From Bacteroidota bacterium (lineage in GTDB: Bacteria; Bacteroidota; Bacteroidia; Bacteroidales; UBA4417): a stretch of 10,296 nt of DNA. Positions 1 to 6,386 of the stretch are shown here, piece after piece. Under the pieces are notes generated by a model. That model worked only from the letters and a program-made list of their open reading frames with translations. It made no database searches and had not been told where the DNA came from. Position 1 is the first letter of the stretch. Each line of letters begins with the position of its first letter. The position numbers and the translations under genes are program-made. The DNA lies in assembly GCA_020048595.1 (NCBI GenBank), contig JAIFMH010000119.1, positions 1-10,296 on the forward strand. The letters run 5' to 3'.

Positions 1-154
1 CCTGCAAATTAAGAATATCGCTGTACAGCGCTTTGTGAGAGCTATCAGGAGTCATATTCTCGACCTCCGGACCGGGAGTGTGGAGTATAACGCCTTCTAA
101 TTCACCAATTTCGGATCGGATATCTACTTTAAATGGTTTGTCTTGTGGTTGCAT
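1..154 (-). CDS. arcA: Arginine deiminase family protein, N-terminal fragment (cut by window edge)
   Basis: Only the first 51 codons lie in the window, read leftward from an ATG at 154-152; the rest runs off the left edge. The visible protein begins MQPQDKPFKVDIRSEIGELE and continues through GVILHTPGPEVENMTP. SEIGxLxxVxxHxPGxEhxxhTP is the N-terminal signature of arginine deiminase and the guanidine-group-modifying superfamily. The family hydrolyses L-arginine to citrulline and ammonia in the cytoplasm. The catalytic Cys, His and Asp lie beyond the edge, so deiminase activity is inferred from the N-terminus only; a related amidinotransferase-fold hydrolase is the main alternative. No Shine-Dalgarno sequence is visible before the ATG. 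The gene follows queG on the same strand after an 87-bp spacer that is largely a 7-bp-periodic tract, so co-transcription is uncertain. Confidence 0.8.
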   Translation of the reverse strand, partial: MQPQDKPFKVDIRSEIGELEGVILHTPGPEVENMTPDSSHKALYSDILNLQ

Positions 155-180
155 GGGGAGTGATGGCTTTTATAAATAAT

Positions 181-244
181 TTGTGCATAGTGCTTTGTGC
201 ATAGTGCTTAGCATTGGAATTTTGAACAACGAACGTTGAATCTA
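181..244. repeat. 7-bp-periodic tract between queG and the deiminase gene
   Basis: A perfect 14-bp tandem duplication, TTGTGCATAGTGCT at 181-194 and again at 195-208, is itself two related heptamers (TTGTGCA and TAGTGCT). The same 7-bp phase continues as degenerate units with different words: GAATTTT at 217, GAACAAC at 224, GAACGTT at 231 and GAATCTA at 238. The last unit overlaps the queG stop codon. The function is unknown. The period is seen directly; any origin by strand slippage is inference. Confidence 0.7.
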
Positions 245-1099
245 GTCTTCTCCCGAAAGAAATTCAATATTTCGCTTCAGGCCGGCAAATTTAGCTCTTT
301 TTACGGCTGATTTTTTAAAGAGATTTTTATACTGCTCATTGTCCATGTGTTCCCAATCATCCTTTATCATTTCCATCAATGCGGGCGGAGGTTCAAATGC
401 AGGTTCCATGTGTGGTATGGAATATTTGTTCCAAGGGCACACCTGCTGGCATATATCGCAGCCGAAAATCCATTTTTCATATTTCCCTTTAAATACTTCA
501 GGTATTTCAGCTTTATTTTCAATGGTAAGATAGGAGATGCATTTATTGGCATCCACCGTTTTCAGATCAGTTATAGCGCTGGTTGGACAAGCATCGATAC
601 AGCGGCTGCAATCGCCGCAGTAATTTCCTCCCATAGGCCTGTCATATTCCAGTTCGAGATTGGTAATAAGCTCGCTGATAAAGAAATACGATCCGTTCCG
701 TTTGCTGATCAGCATGCTGTTTTTGCCAATCCAGCCTAACCCGGCACGCGTAGCCCAGGCGCGCTCAAGTACAGGAGCCGAATCCACAAATCCACGGATT
801 GAAATTTCCGGAATCTGCTCTTTAAGTTTCGAGATAAGGATGTTTAACTTTTCGCGGATCACTTCATGATAATCCTGCCCGTAAGCGTATGCTGATATCA
901 GGTAAGGAGAACCCTCATCTATCATTTCCGATGGGTAATAGTTGTAAAGGAAAACGATGACAGACTTTGCATTTTCGACCAACAATTCAGGATTTGAACG
1001 CAATTCGGCATGTTTAAGCATGTAATCCATGCCGGCATGAAATCCTTTTTGTAACCCTTCCTGCTTAATAAATGCTGAAAGTTGCTCTTTGGGGGTCAT
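242..1099 (-). CDS. queG: Epoxyqueuosine reductase QueG, with an apparent internal N-terminal deletion
   Basis: Cobalamin- and iron-sulfur-dependent enzyme that reduces epoxyqueuosine to queuosine at tRNA position 34, the last step of queuosine synthesis; cytoplasmic. The protein is 285 aa from the chosen start. VDSAPVLER at 105-113 carries the catalytic Asp (D106). CGDCSRCIDACP at 161-172 and CDICQQVCPWN at 214-224, with Cys187 in CISYLTIE, supply ligands for two 4Fe-4S clusters. The C-terminal FKKSAVKRAKFAGLKRNI is typical of the family. The frame stays open 29 codons further upstream, but that extension is non-homologous and partly encoded by an 8-bp-periodic tract, so the start is taken at MTPKEQL (ATG at 1099-1097). 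Residues 11-24 read IKQEGLQKGFHAGM. In E. coli QueG, as I recall it, about 25 residues separate the equivalent of GLQKGF from HAGM. That segment holds a core strand and the helix ending in AWL, and appears to be missing here. Activity is therefore uncertain although every cluster ligand and the catalytic Asp remain. Confidence 0.93.
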   Translation of the reverse strand: MTPKEQLSAFIKQEGLQKGFHAGMDYMLKHAELRSNPELLVENAKSVIVFLYNYYPSEMIDEGSPYLISAYAYGQDYHEVIREKLNILISKLKEQIPEISIRGFVDSAPVLERAWATRAGLGWIGKNSMLISKRNGSYFFISELITNLELEYDRPMGGNYCGDCSRCIDACPTSAITDLKTVDANKCISYLTIENKAEIPEVFKGKYEKWIFGCDICQQVCPWNKYSIPHMEPAFEPPPALMEMIKDDWEHMDNEQYKNLFKKSAVKRAKFAGLKRNIEFLSGED

Positions 1100-1148
1100 A
1101 TTCGAAAATGTAAATTTGGTTTTTATCCGGTGAAAAGGAAATAGAATG

Positions 1149-1196
1149 GAACAAATGAATAAAAGAACATTAGAACAATCGAACATCAGAAGTTAA
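1149..1196. repeat. 8-bp-periodic GAACAnnn tract upstream of queG
   Basis: Six consecutive 8-bp units start at 1149, 1157, 1165, 1173, 1181 and 1189. The clearest are GAACAAAT (1149), GAACATTA (1165), GAACAATC (1173) and GAACATCA (1181). GAATAAAA (1157) and GAAGTTAA (1189) are degenerate copies. Because the tract is free of stop codons in one frame, it artificially lengthens the queG reading frame. The function is unknown. Confidence 0.7.
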
Positions 1197-1203
1197 AATC
1201 ATC

Positions 1204-1274
1204 TCACAGTCAAGCTATCTCCCAGTCGCCTCCTCTCCCAGTCGCCCCCTCAACTCTCCTTCCTCACAACTCTC
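1204..1274. repeat. 8-bp-periodic pyrimidine-rich tract between queG and ruvB
   Basis: TCTCCCAGTCGCC occurs at 1218-1230 and again at 1234-1246, a 16-bp spacing. The surrounding sequence keeps an 8-bp phase with degenerate units: AGTCAAGC, then AGTCGCCT, then AGTCGCCC, with TC-rich octamers between and after them. The tract ends a few bases before the ruvB stop codon (minus strand). It is strongly strand-asymmetric, C/T on plus. It does not resemble a hairpin terminator. Confidence 0.7.
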
Positions 1275-1279
1275 GTCAT

Positions 1280-2302
1280 CTAAAACAACTTCCCCACATC
1301 CGGTCCCTTAAACCTCCCCAAATGGCTGTATGCTTTTTCGGTTACTTCACGGCCACGCGGTGTCCGCATCATATATCCTTCCTGTATCAGGAAAGGCTCG
1401 TAAACTTCTTCTATAGTTCCGGCATCTTCACCCACAGCAGTTGCAATAGTGGTTAAGCCAACCGGACCGCCTTTGAATTTTTGAATAATGGTGCTGAGAA
1501 TACGGTTGTCCATTTCGTCGAGGCCGTTTTTATCAACCTGCAGAGCTGCAAGTGCATATTGTGCGATGGCCAGATCAATTGTTCCTGTCCCTTTTATCTG
1601 GGCAAAGTCGCGCAAACGACGGAGCAGAAGGTTGGCTATACGAGGAGTGCCACGGCTGCGGCGGGATATTTCAATGGCGGCATCCTCGTGTATCGGAACA
1701 TGCAGTATGCCTGCCGACCGTACAATAATTTTCTTTAACGTTTCAGCATCGTAATACTGAAGTCTTGAATTGATCCCAAATCTTGACCGAAGCGGGGCTG
1801 TTAATAAACCTGACCGGGTTGTAGCACCAATCAGTGTAAACGGATTGAGCGTAATCTGCACACTTCGTGCATTCGGCCCCGATTCAATCATGATATCGAT
1901 CTTGAAATCTTCCATGGCTGAATACAGATATTCCTCCACAACCGGACTCAGGCGGTGAATTTCGTCAATAAACAGAACATCGTTAGTTTCGAGATTGGTG
2001 AGCAATCCGGCGAGATCCCCGGGTTTATCAAGCACGGGCCCTGAAGTTACCCTGATGTTAACACCCATTTCGTTTGCAATAATATTCGAAAGAGTCGTTT
2101 TTCCAAGTCCTGGAGGGCCGTGCAGTAAAACATGATCCAGCGCTTCGCCACGGCGCGAAGCAGCAGCAACAAAAACCCTGAGGTTCTCTACAATTCCTGG
2201 CTGGCCTGCAAAACTTCCAAAATCGAGCGGACGAAGCACTTGCTCAATCTCTCGCTCAACCGGAGTCAGATGTTCAGGAGTCGCATCAAGGTTCTTGTTC
2301 AT
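1280..2302 (-). CDS. ruvB: Holliday junction branch migration ATPase RuvB
   Basis: Motor subunit of the RuvAB complex. Hexameric rings of this AAA+ ATPase pump DNA through RuvA-bound Holliday junctions during recombinational repair; cytoplasmic. The protein is 340 aa, the normal family length. RPLDFGSFAGQPGIVENL at 24-41 is the RuvB-type N-terminal box. Walker A is GPPGLGKTT at 62-70 and Walker B is VLFIDE at 109-114. Further on are the sensor-1 segment LIGATTR followed by LLTAPLRSRFG, the sensor-2 arginine in SRGTPRIANLLLRRLRD, and a C-terminal winged helix with GGPVGLTTIATAVGED and YMMRTPRGREVT. The start is the ATG at 2302-2300, preceded by an A-rich leader with no Shine-Dalgarno sequence, as is usual in this phylum. 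queG lies downstream on the same strand, 180 bp away, with periodic tracts between. No missing residues were noticed. Confidence 0.98.
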   Translation of the reverse strand: MNKNLDATPEHLTPVEREIEQVLRPLDFGSFAGQPGIVENLRVFVAAASRRGEALDHVLLHGPPGLGKTTLSNIIANEMGVNIRVTSGPVLDKPGDLAGLLTNLETNDVLFIDEIHRLSPVVEEYLYSAMEDFKIDIMIESGPNARSVQITLNPFTLIGATTRSGLLTAPLRSRFGINSRLQYYDAETLKKIIVRSAGILHVPIHEDAAIEISRRSRGTPRIANLLLRRLRDFAQIKGTGTIDLAIAQYALAALQVDKNGLDEMDNRILSTIIQKFKGGPVGLTTIATAVGEDAGTIEEVYEPFLIQEGYMMRTPRGREVTEKAYSHLGRFKGPDVGKLF

Positions 2303-2334
2303 AGTTTTGTTTTATCTAAGTGATCTTTTTATTA

Positions 2335-2362
2335 AGTCGGAAGACCGGAGTTGGAAGCTCCT
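2335..2362. repeat. 7-bp-periodic AGnnGGA tract upstream of ruvB
   Basis: Four consecutive heptamers start at 2335, 2342, 2349 and 2356: AGTCGGA, AGACCGG, AGTTGGA and AGCTCCT. GGAG at 2347-2350 can pair with CTCC at 2358-2361, but the stem is too short to call a terminator. Tracts of AGTCGGAAG-like words are familiar to me from Bacteroidota spacers; this is recollection, not a search. Confidence 0.6.
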
Positions 2363-2445
2363 TATTACAAACATCTTTGCCAGACAATTGATATTTTCTC
2401 CTTCAGTTTAGGTAATCTTAGTTCAATTGCAATTTCTATCGGGTA

Positions 2446-2480
2446 CCAGTAGCTTCTGGCTTATGACTTCTGACTCCCGG
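2446..2480. repeat. 7-bp-periodic CTTCTGA tract in the ruvB-usp spacer
   Basis: Five consecutive heptamers start at 2446, 2453, 2460, 2467 and 2474: CCAGTAG, CTTCTGG, CTTATGA, CTTCTGA and CTCCCGG. CCAG (2446-2449) and CTGG (2456-2459) also form the outer arms of an imperfect palindrome. The function is unknown. Confidence 0.6.
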
Positions 2481-2693
2481 CAAACATTGAGTTATATTGT
2501 TGCAATCAGGATTTCAAGTATTCAGCAAAGTTATAAAAAAGCAACTGAAGTGAAGCTATATTAATGATTTTCACCATTGAGCAACCCTAAAAACCTATTG
2601 AAAATATATATTATTATAATTATCGGAGATCAACGTACCAGCTATTAATTATTCTTTATACATTAGCAAAGAATTTTTAATATCACCACGGCC

Positions 2694-3533
2694 ATGAAAG
2701 ACATAGTTGTTGCTATCGATTTTTCTAAAGGCTCAATACATGCACTGGAGTATGCTATTGAGCTTGCCAATCTCACACATGCTAATGTAATCATGGTGTG
2801 GGTCGATAATGTAAGCAGTAATGAAATTGCCTTTGCAAATGAATCAAAAGAACTCAGAAACGAAGCCAAAGGGAATTTCGATGAATTATTGGCAAAATAT
2901 AAAGACAAGCTGATTCATGGAAAACTAACTACCAAAGTACGCAAAGGGAGAGTTTATCAGGAGCTTGCCACTTATGTAAAACAAACGGATCACAGTTTAT
3001 TGATTCTTGGCACACATGGATCTTCCGGATTTGAAGAATTCCTGGTTGGCACAAATGCGTTCAGAATAGTTTCCAGTATTTCGAGCCCTGTTATTACGGT
3101 GAAATACAATTATGAAATTCAGCGGGGGTGCAGGAAAATATTGCTGCCTATTTATCATACAGCACAAACTCTGCAAAAACTTATTTTTACGGCCGATCTT
3201 GCCCGGACTACCGGTGCTGACATAAATTTACTGGCTCTGAATTCAAGCGGACTTAAATCAGTTCAAAGAATTGTGGACAGCAACGTTTCAAAAGCTGAAA
3301 AATACCTCGATGAGCGCGGCGTTAATTATGTTGTTGATCGTATAAACACTAAAAATCTGGCTTCTGATATTATTGAGCATGCACGATTGGTTGATGCCGA
3401 CCTTATTGCTATTATGACCGATATTCAGGATCAGGCTAATTCAATTCTCCTGGGGCCTTTTGCACAGCAATTGGTAAGCTACTCGCCGGTACCTGTATTA
3501 AGCATGCATCCCAAGGATAACATTACACTGTAA
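2694..3533 (+). CDS. Tandem-domain universal stress protein (UspA family), first copy
   Basis: This 279-aa cytoplasmic protein is made of two UspA folds. Domain 1 (about 1-140) starts MKDIVVAIDFS, the strand and Asp that contact nucleotide in ATP-binding Usps, and has the full motif G-x2-G-x9-G-[ST] at 106-120 (GTHGSSGFEEFLVGT). Domain 2 (about 146-275) keeps the fold pattern, from CRKILLPI to SPVPVLSM, but its motif region reads MTDIQDQANSILLGPFAQ and has lost the first two glycines. One domain therefore probably binds ATP and the other does not. Usp proteins of this kind are linked to stress survival and adhesion, but no specific target can be inferred. The start is the first ATG that gives the canonical N-terminus; there is no Shine-Dalgarno sequence. 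A SPOR-domain gene follows 16 bp downstream and a paralogue lies 0.8 kb away. Confidence 0.93.
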   Translation: MKDIVVAIDFSKGSIHALEYAIELANLTHANVIMVWVDNVSSNEIAFANESKELRNEAKGNFDELLAKYKDKLIHGKLTTKVRKGRVYQELATYVKQTDHSLLILGTHGSSGFEEFLVGTNAFRIVSSISSPVITVKYNYEIQRGCRKILLPIYHTAQTLQKLIFTADLARTTGADINLLALNSSGLKSVQRIVDSNVSKAEKYLDERGVNYVVDRINTKNLASDIIEHARLVDADLIAIMTDIQDQANSILLGPFAQQLVSYSPVPVLSMHPKDNITL

Positions 3534-3549
3534 TTATTTTTTTAAGGTT

Positions 3550-3960
3550 ATGTTCAGATTTATTTTTATAGTTTTGGTTCTGCTGGTATTCACTTCCCGG
3601 GGCATTATGGCTCAAGTATTAGAGCCTGCTGAAGGGAAAGTTGAAATTGTACAGGATGAACGAATTACGCAGCTTGCTGATAAATATCAAAAGATGAGTT
3701 TGAACAATCCGGAAATTGATGGGTACAGGGTTCAGATATTTTTTGATTCGGGAAGCAATTCTAAAAACGCGGCTGCAAATATAAAAAGCGGATTCGAAGT
3801 CGTATACCCTGAAATAAAATCGTACTTATCGTACAAAGAACCCTATTACCGCATTCGGGTAGGGGATTTTCACACATTGATTGAAGCAGTTGGTTTTCAG
3901 AAAAAAATTGCCATCGAATACCCGAATGCTTTTCCTGTAAAAGACAAAATTGTAAAATAA
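3550..3960 (+). CDS. Exported SPOR-domain protein
   Basis: A 136-aa protein. Residues 1-21 form a Sec signal peptide: a short basic start, the hydrophobic core FIFIVLVLLVF, and a likely cut after IMA, before QVLEP. There is no lipobox cysteine, so a soluble periplasmic product is expected. Residues 24-56 are a short polar linker. Residues 57-134 match the SPOR fold, opening GYRVQIFFDSGSNSKNAAA and containing YYRIRVGDFHTLIEAVGFQK, which is the characteristic second half (xYRVRVGxFxxxxEAxxxxxxl). SPOR domains bind peptidoglycan strands stripped of stem peptides, often at division sites. The gene starts 16 bp after the upstream usp stop, so the two are probably co-transcribed. Why a cytoplasmic stress protein is paired with a periplasmic wall-binding protein is not evident. 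Confidence 0.88.
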   Translation: MFRFIFIVLVLLVFTSRGIMAQVLEPAEGKVEIVQDERITQLADKYQKMSLNNPEIDGYRVQIFFDSGSNSKNAAANIKSGFEVVYPEIKSYLSYKEPYYRIRVGDFHTLIEAVGFQKKIAIEYPNAFPVKDKIVK

Positions 3961-3968
3961 AAAAAGAA

Positions 3969-3984
3969 CTGTGGATTTTCACAG
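3969..3984 (+). terminator. Weak hairpin after the SPOR gene
   Basis: CTGTGGATTTTCACAG pairs end to end except for one G-T wobble and a minimal two-base centre, starting 8 bp after the SPOR stop codon. No uridine run follows, so an intrinsic terminator is only one reading. Because it is almost a DNA palindrome, it could equally be a protein site or an mRNA 3'-end stabiliser. Confidence 0.35.
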
Positions 3985-4221
3985 CAGGAATAGGATTTAG
4001 TAGGTATAAAGAGCAATAGATTATATCGCATATAAATAGAATTCTTTTATCAGGCTATCAGTTTAAGTTGATTGTCAAATTAACATAAAAGCAGAAAAGG
4101 GGATTTTCTATTTCATAAAGTCTACTGTTTTGAAGGTAAGGATGAGTTTCAGTTTTGCCGAAAATGAAAAATATAGACAACTGACATACTTTGAACATAA
4201 AAATTTCGTTACTTTATCGCC

Positions 4222-4243
4222 GGTAAAAATAACTTGTTTTACC
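4222..4243. promoter_or_regulatory. Inverted repeat upstream of the second usp gene
   Basis: GGTAAAA at 4222-4228 and TTTTACC at 4237-4243 are perfect 7-bp complementary arms around an 8-bp spacer, ending 61 bp before the ATG. The 15-bp centre-to-centre spacing and the promoter-proximal position suit an operator. No matching repeat is visible before the first usp gene, so the two paralogues may be regulated differently. The regulator is unknown. Confidence 0.4.
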
Positions 4244-4304
4244 ACACGCTTTTCATTATCTTAGCCTACTCTAATTTCTGTCAAACCTGTAATTTAGTTA
4301 GTAT

Positions 4305-5156
4305 ATGGCCAATATTATTGCAGCAATCGATTTTTCCGACTGTTCGGTAAATGCGCTTGAGCATGCTGTTTCAATAGCCACACGAGGAACACTTGATGTT
4401 CACATGATCTGGGTTAACAATCCTAGTGTTACAAAAACAACTATCTATTCTGATTCATCGGCAGATCTTATTGATGAGATCAGAAAACAATTTAGTAAAC
4501 TCGTTGATAAATACAGCCCGCAACTTCCTGAGTCAACTATCGATTTTGTAATTCGTGAAGGTAAAATCTACCGCGAAATAATTGATGAGGCAAAGGAAAT
4601 GGAAAGTTTGTGTATAGTTATGGGTACACACGGGAAATCAGGATTCGAGCAGTTTTGGATTGGAAGTAACGCTAATAAACTAATTTCGGTTTCACCTTGT
4701 CCTGTAATCACTATTAGAACCGGAGTTGATGCAAAACAGGAAATGAGGTGTATATTGATGCCTATCGACAGTACACTTGATACCCGGCAGAAAGTTCCTT
4801 TTACTGCCTACCTGGCCCACCTTTTTGAATCTGAGGTTTATGTGCTCTCCCTGTATGCTTCAAAATACAAAAGCATTCAAAAACGTGTGGATGTGTACAC
4901 GGACCAGGTTTGCACTTACCTGGAAGAGGAAGGGATTAAATTTCACCGGGATGTATTAAGCTGCGATAATCTTACCACGGGTACTATAGAATATGCCAAA
5001 CGTATAAGAGCAAACCTTATCAGTATTATGACTGAACAGGAAACCAGCCCGTTTAATTTGCTTGTAGGCCCATATGCTCAGCAAATGGTTAATAATTCGC
5101 CTTACCCGGTTTTAAGTATCAATCCTTTTGATACTATGCAGATTTCGACCAGATAA
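4305..5156 (+). CDS. Tandem-domain universal stress protein (UspA family), second copy
   Basis: A 283-aa protein and clear paralogue of the one at 2694-3533: same length class, same two-domain layout and shared blocks. Domain 1 starts MANIIAAIDFSDCSVNALEHA and carries the complete nucleotide motif GTHGKSGFEQFWIGS at 107-121. Domain 2 starts near residue 148 (CILMPIDSTLDTRQK); its motif region MTEQETSPFNLLVGPYAQQM has lost the early glycines, just as in the first copy, while the closing SPYPVLSI matches SPVPVLSM. Shared loss suggests that the degenerate second domain predates the duplication. The start is chosen because the Usp first strand begins immediately after it. A strong bidirectional terminator follows 28 bp after the stop. 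Cytoplasmic; the physiological trigger is unknown. Confidence 0.93.
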   Translation: MANIIAAIDFSDCSVNALEHAVSIATRGTLDVHMIWVNNPSVTKTTIYSDSSADLIDEIRKQFSKLVDKYSPQLPESTIDFVIREGKIYREIIDEAKEMESLCIVMGTHGKSGFEQFWIGSNANKLISVSPCPVITIRTGVDAKQEMRCILMPIDSTLDTRQKVPFTAYLAHLFESEVYVLSLYASKYKSIQKRVDVYTDQVCTYLEEEGIKFHRDVLSCDNLTTGTIEYAKRIRANLISIMTEQETSPFNLLVGPYAQQMVNNSPYPVLSINPFDTMQISTR

Positions 5157-5184
5157 AGTACTAGTTCAGCAAAAAAAACATAAA

Positions 5185-5215
5185 AAAAAGCTCCGGTATG
5201 GAGCTTTTTCTTTTT
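5185..5215. terminator. Bidirectional intrinsic terminator between usp and fbaA
   Basis: GCTCC (5190-5194) and GGAGC (5200-5204) form a 5-bp GC-rich stem with a GGTAT loop. Flanking A-tract (5185-5189) and T-tract (5205-5209) can extend it by five A-T pairs, and further Ts continue to 5215. A-runs on the left and T-runs on the right make it a plausible terminator on both strands, as expected between convergent genes. It lies 28 bp after the usp stop and 54 bp after the aldolase stop. Confidence 0.9.
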
Positions 5216-5269
5216 CAGAGCTGACAGGTAAATACGTTAAAGAAAAACCTGTATGAAGCTAATTTCTGA

Positions 5270-6349
5270 TTAATTCCTGTCAATGCAATTCAAGTCGGTG
5301 AATGCTTCTTTCAAACGAACTATCAGAGTTTTTTGTGATTCATTCAGCCATCTGCGTGGATCATAAAATTTCTTGTTAGGCTTATCTTCTCCGTCAGGAT
5401 TGCCAATCTGGCTTTGCAGATAACCTTCGTTTTTCTTGTAGAATTCCATGATGCCTTTCCATGTAGCCCATTGAGTATCGGTATCGATATTCATTTTAAC
5501 AACACCGTATGAAATTGCTTCGCGGATTTCTTCCTGGGTTGAACCAGATCCTCCATGGAAAACAAAATTGAGAGGTTGAGCAGCCGTATTAAACTTCTTC
5601 TCTACATAGTTTTGCGAATTGTTGAGAATAATCGGCTGAAGTTTAACATTACCTGGTTTGTAAACGCCATGTACATTGCCAAATGAAGCGGCAATAGTAA
5701 ATTTATCGCTGATCTTCATCAGTTCTTCATACGCGTAAGCTACATCTTCGGGTTGTGTGTATAATTTTGAGCTGTCAACATTTGAGTTGTCGATTCCATC
5801 TTCTTCACCACCTGTTACACCCAATTCAATTTCCAGAGTCATTCCCATTTTGCTCATGCGGGTAAGGAATTTTTTGGAGATTTCGAGGTTTTCGTGAAGA
5901 GGTTCTTCCGAAAGGTCGAGCATATGTGAGCTGAAAAGGGGTTTGCCGGTTTCAGCAAAATGTTTTTCTCCGGCAGTTAAAAGGCCTTCAATCCAGGGCA
6001 GAAGTTTTTTTGCAGCATGGTCAGTATGTATAAGTACAGGAACACCATACATTTCAGCCATTGCATGAATATGTTTTGCGCCTGAAACAGCACCTGCTAT
6101 CGCAGCTTTTTCGCCTTCATTACTCAGGAATTTTCCTGCATAAAAATGAGCGCCACCATTCGAAAACTGAATAATAACAGGCGAATTAACTTCTTTTGCA
6201 GCCTGCAATACGGCGTTTATCGAATCGGTACCAACAACGTTAACCGCAGGAAGAGCAAAATTATTTTGTTTTGCAATGCGGAAAATTTCCTGAACGCCAT
6301 CGCCGGTAACCACACCGGGGGCAACTTTTTGTAACACTTTGTCTGACAT
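5270..6349 (-). CDS. fbaA: Class II fructose-1,6-bisphosphate aldolase
   Basis: Zinc-dependent aldolase that interconverts fructose 1,6-bisphosphate with dihydroxyacetone phosphate and glyceraldehyde 3-phosphate, central to glycolysis and gluconeogenesis; cytoplasmic dimer. At 359 aa it has the length of E. coli FbaA (class IIA type) and closely resembles it. HTDHAAKKLLPW at 108-119 contains catalytic Asp110 and zinc ligand His111. His227 (in SFGNVHGVYKPGN) and His265 (in FVFHGGSGS) complete the zinc site. Glu174 lies in LEIELGVTGGEEDG, and the phosphate-binding NIDTDTQWATW is at 287-297. E. coli has Cys in HTDHCAKK where this protein has Ala, a substitution that should not affect metal binding. 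The start is the ATG at 6349-6347, the only one giving a full family N-terminus. A TATCTTTG promoter element lies 38 bp upstream. Confidence 0.98.
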   Translation of the reverse strand: MSDKVLQKVAPGVVTGDGVQEIFRIAKQNNFALPAVNVVGTDSINAVLQAAKEVNSPVIIQFSNGGAHFYAGKFLSNEGEKAAIAGAVSGAKHIHAMAEMYGVPVLIHTDHAAKKLLPWIEGLLTAGEKHFAETGKPLFSSHMLDLSEEPLHENLEISKKFLTRMSKMGMTLEIELGVTGGEEDGIDNSNVDSSKLYTQPEDVAYAYEELMKISDKFTIAASFGNVHGVYKPGNVKLQPIILNNSQNYVEKKFNTAAQPLNFVFHGGSGSTQEEIREAISYGVVKMNIDTDTQWATWKGIMEFYKKNEGYLQSQIGNPDGEDKPNKKFYDPRRWLNESQKTLIVRLKEAFTDLNCIDRN

Positions 6350-6386
6350 ATTGTTAAAGATTATGTGATCTGTTAATATACTTTTG

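Larger units (their letters stand above)
2303..2693. other. Divergent spacer between ruvB and the first usp gene
   Basis: This 391-bp AT-rich spacer must hold the promoters of ruvB (minus) and the first universal stress gene (plus). It contains the two 7-bp-periodic tracts listed separately. On the minus strand TAACTTTG (plus positions 2526-2533) fits the TAnnTTTG -7 consensus of Bacteroidota, but it lies 224 bp before the ruvB ATG and has no convincing -33 partner, so it is only a weak candidate. I see no plus-strand -7 element, small gene or RNA. Confidence 0.5.
3961..4304. other. Spacer between the SPOR gene and the second usp gene
   Basis: A 344-bp AT-rich spacer with no convincing ORF. 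It contains a near-perfect 16-bp palindrome just after the SPOR stop (3969-3984) and a 7+8+7 inverted repeat at 4222-4243, 61 bp before the second usp ATG; both are listed separately. The length suggests that the second usp gene has its own promoter. I could not find a TAnnTTTG element, although TACTTTG near 4188-4194 is one base short of the consensus spacing. Confidence 0.5.

Noticed and set aside
347..739. Plus-strand open frame opposite queG (130 codons)
   Set aside because: It is fully antisense to a well-supported gene, the product has no recognisable domain, and it arises from the codon pattern of the minus-strand gene.
1100..1186. N-terminal extension of queG beginning MFDCSNVLLFICSILF, which looks like a membrane segment or signal peptide
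   Set aside because: It is encoded largely by the 8-bp-periodic GAACAnnn tract, has no counterpart in QueG, and the enzyme is cytoplasmic. The MTPKEQL start is preferred.
1204..1274. Possible CRISPR-like array because of the two identical 13-bp TCTCCCAGTCGCC copies
   Set aside because: The repeat is too short, spacing is 16 bp with no spacers, and the sequence is a continuous 8-bp-periodic tract; no cas genes nearby.
2372..2379. CATCTTTG resembling a -7 promoter element on the plus strand
   Set aside because: It misses the T of the TA dinucleotide, is over 300 bp from the first usp start and has no -33 partner.
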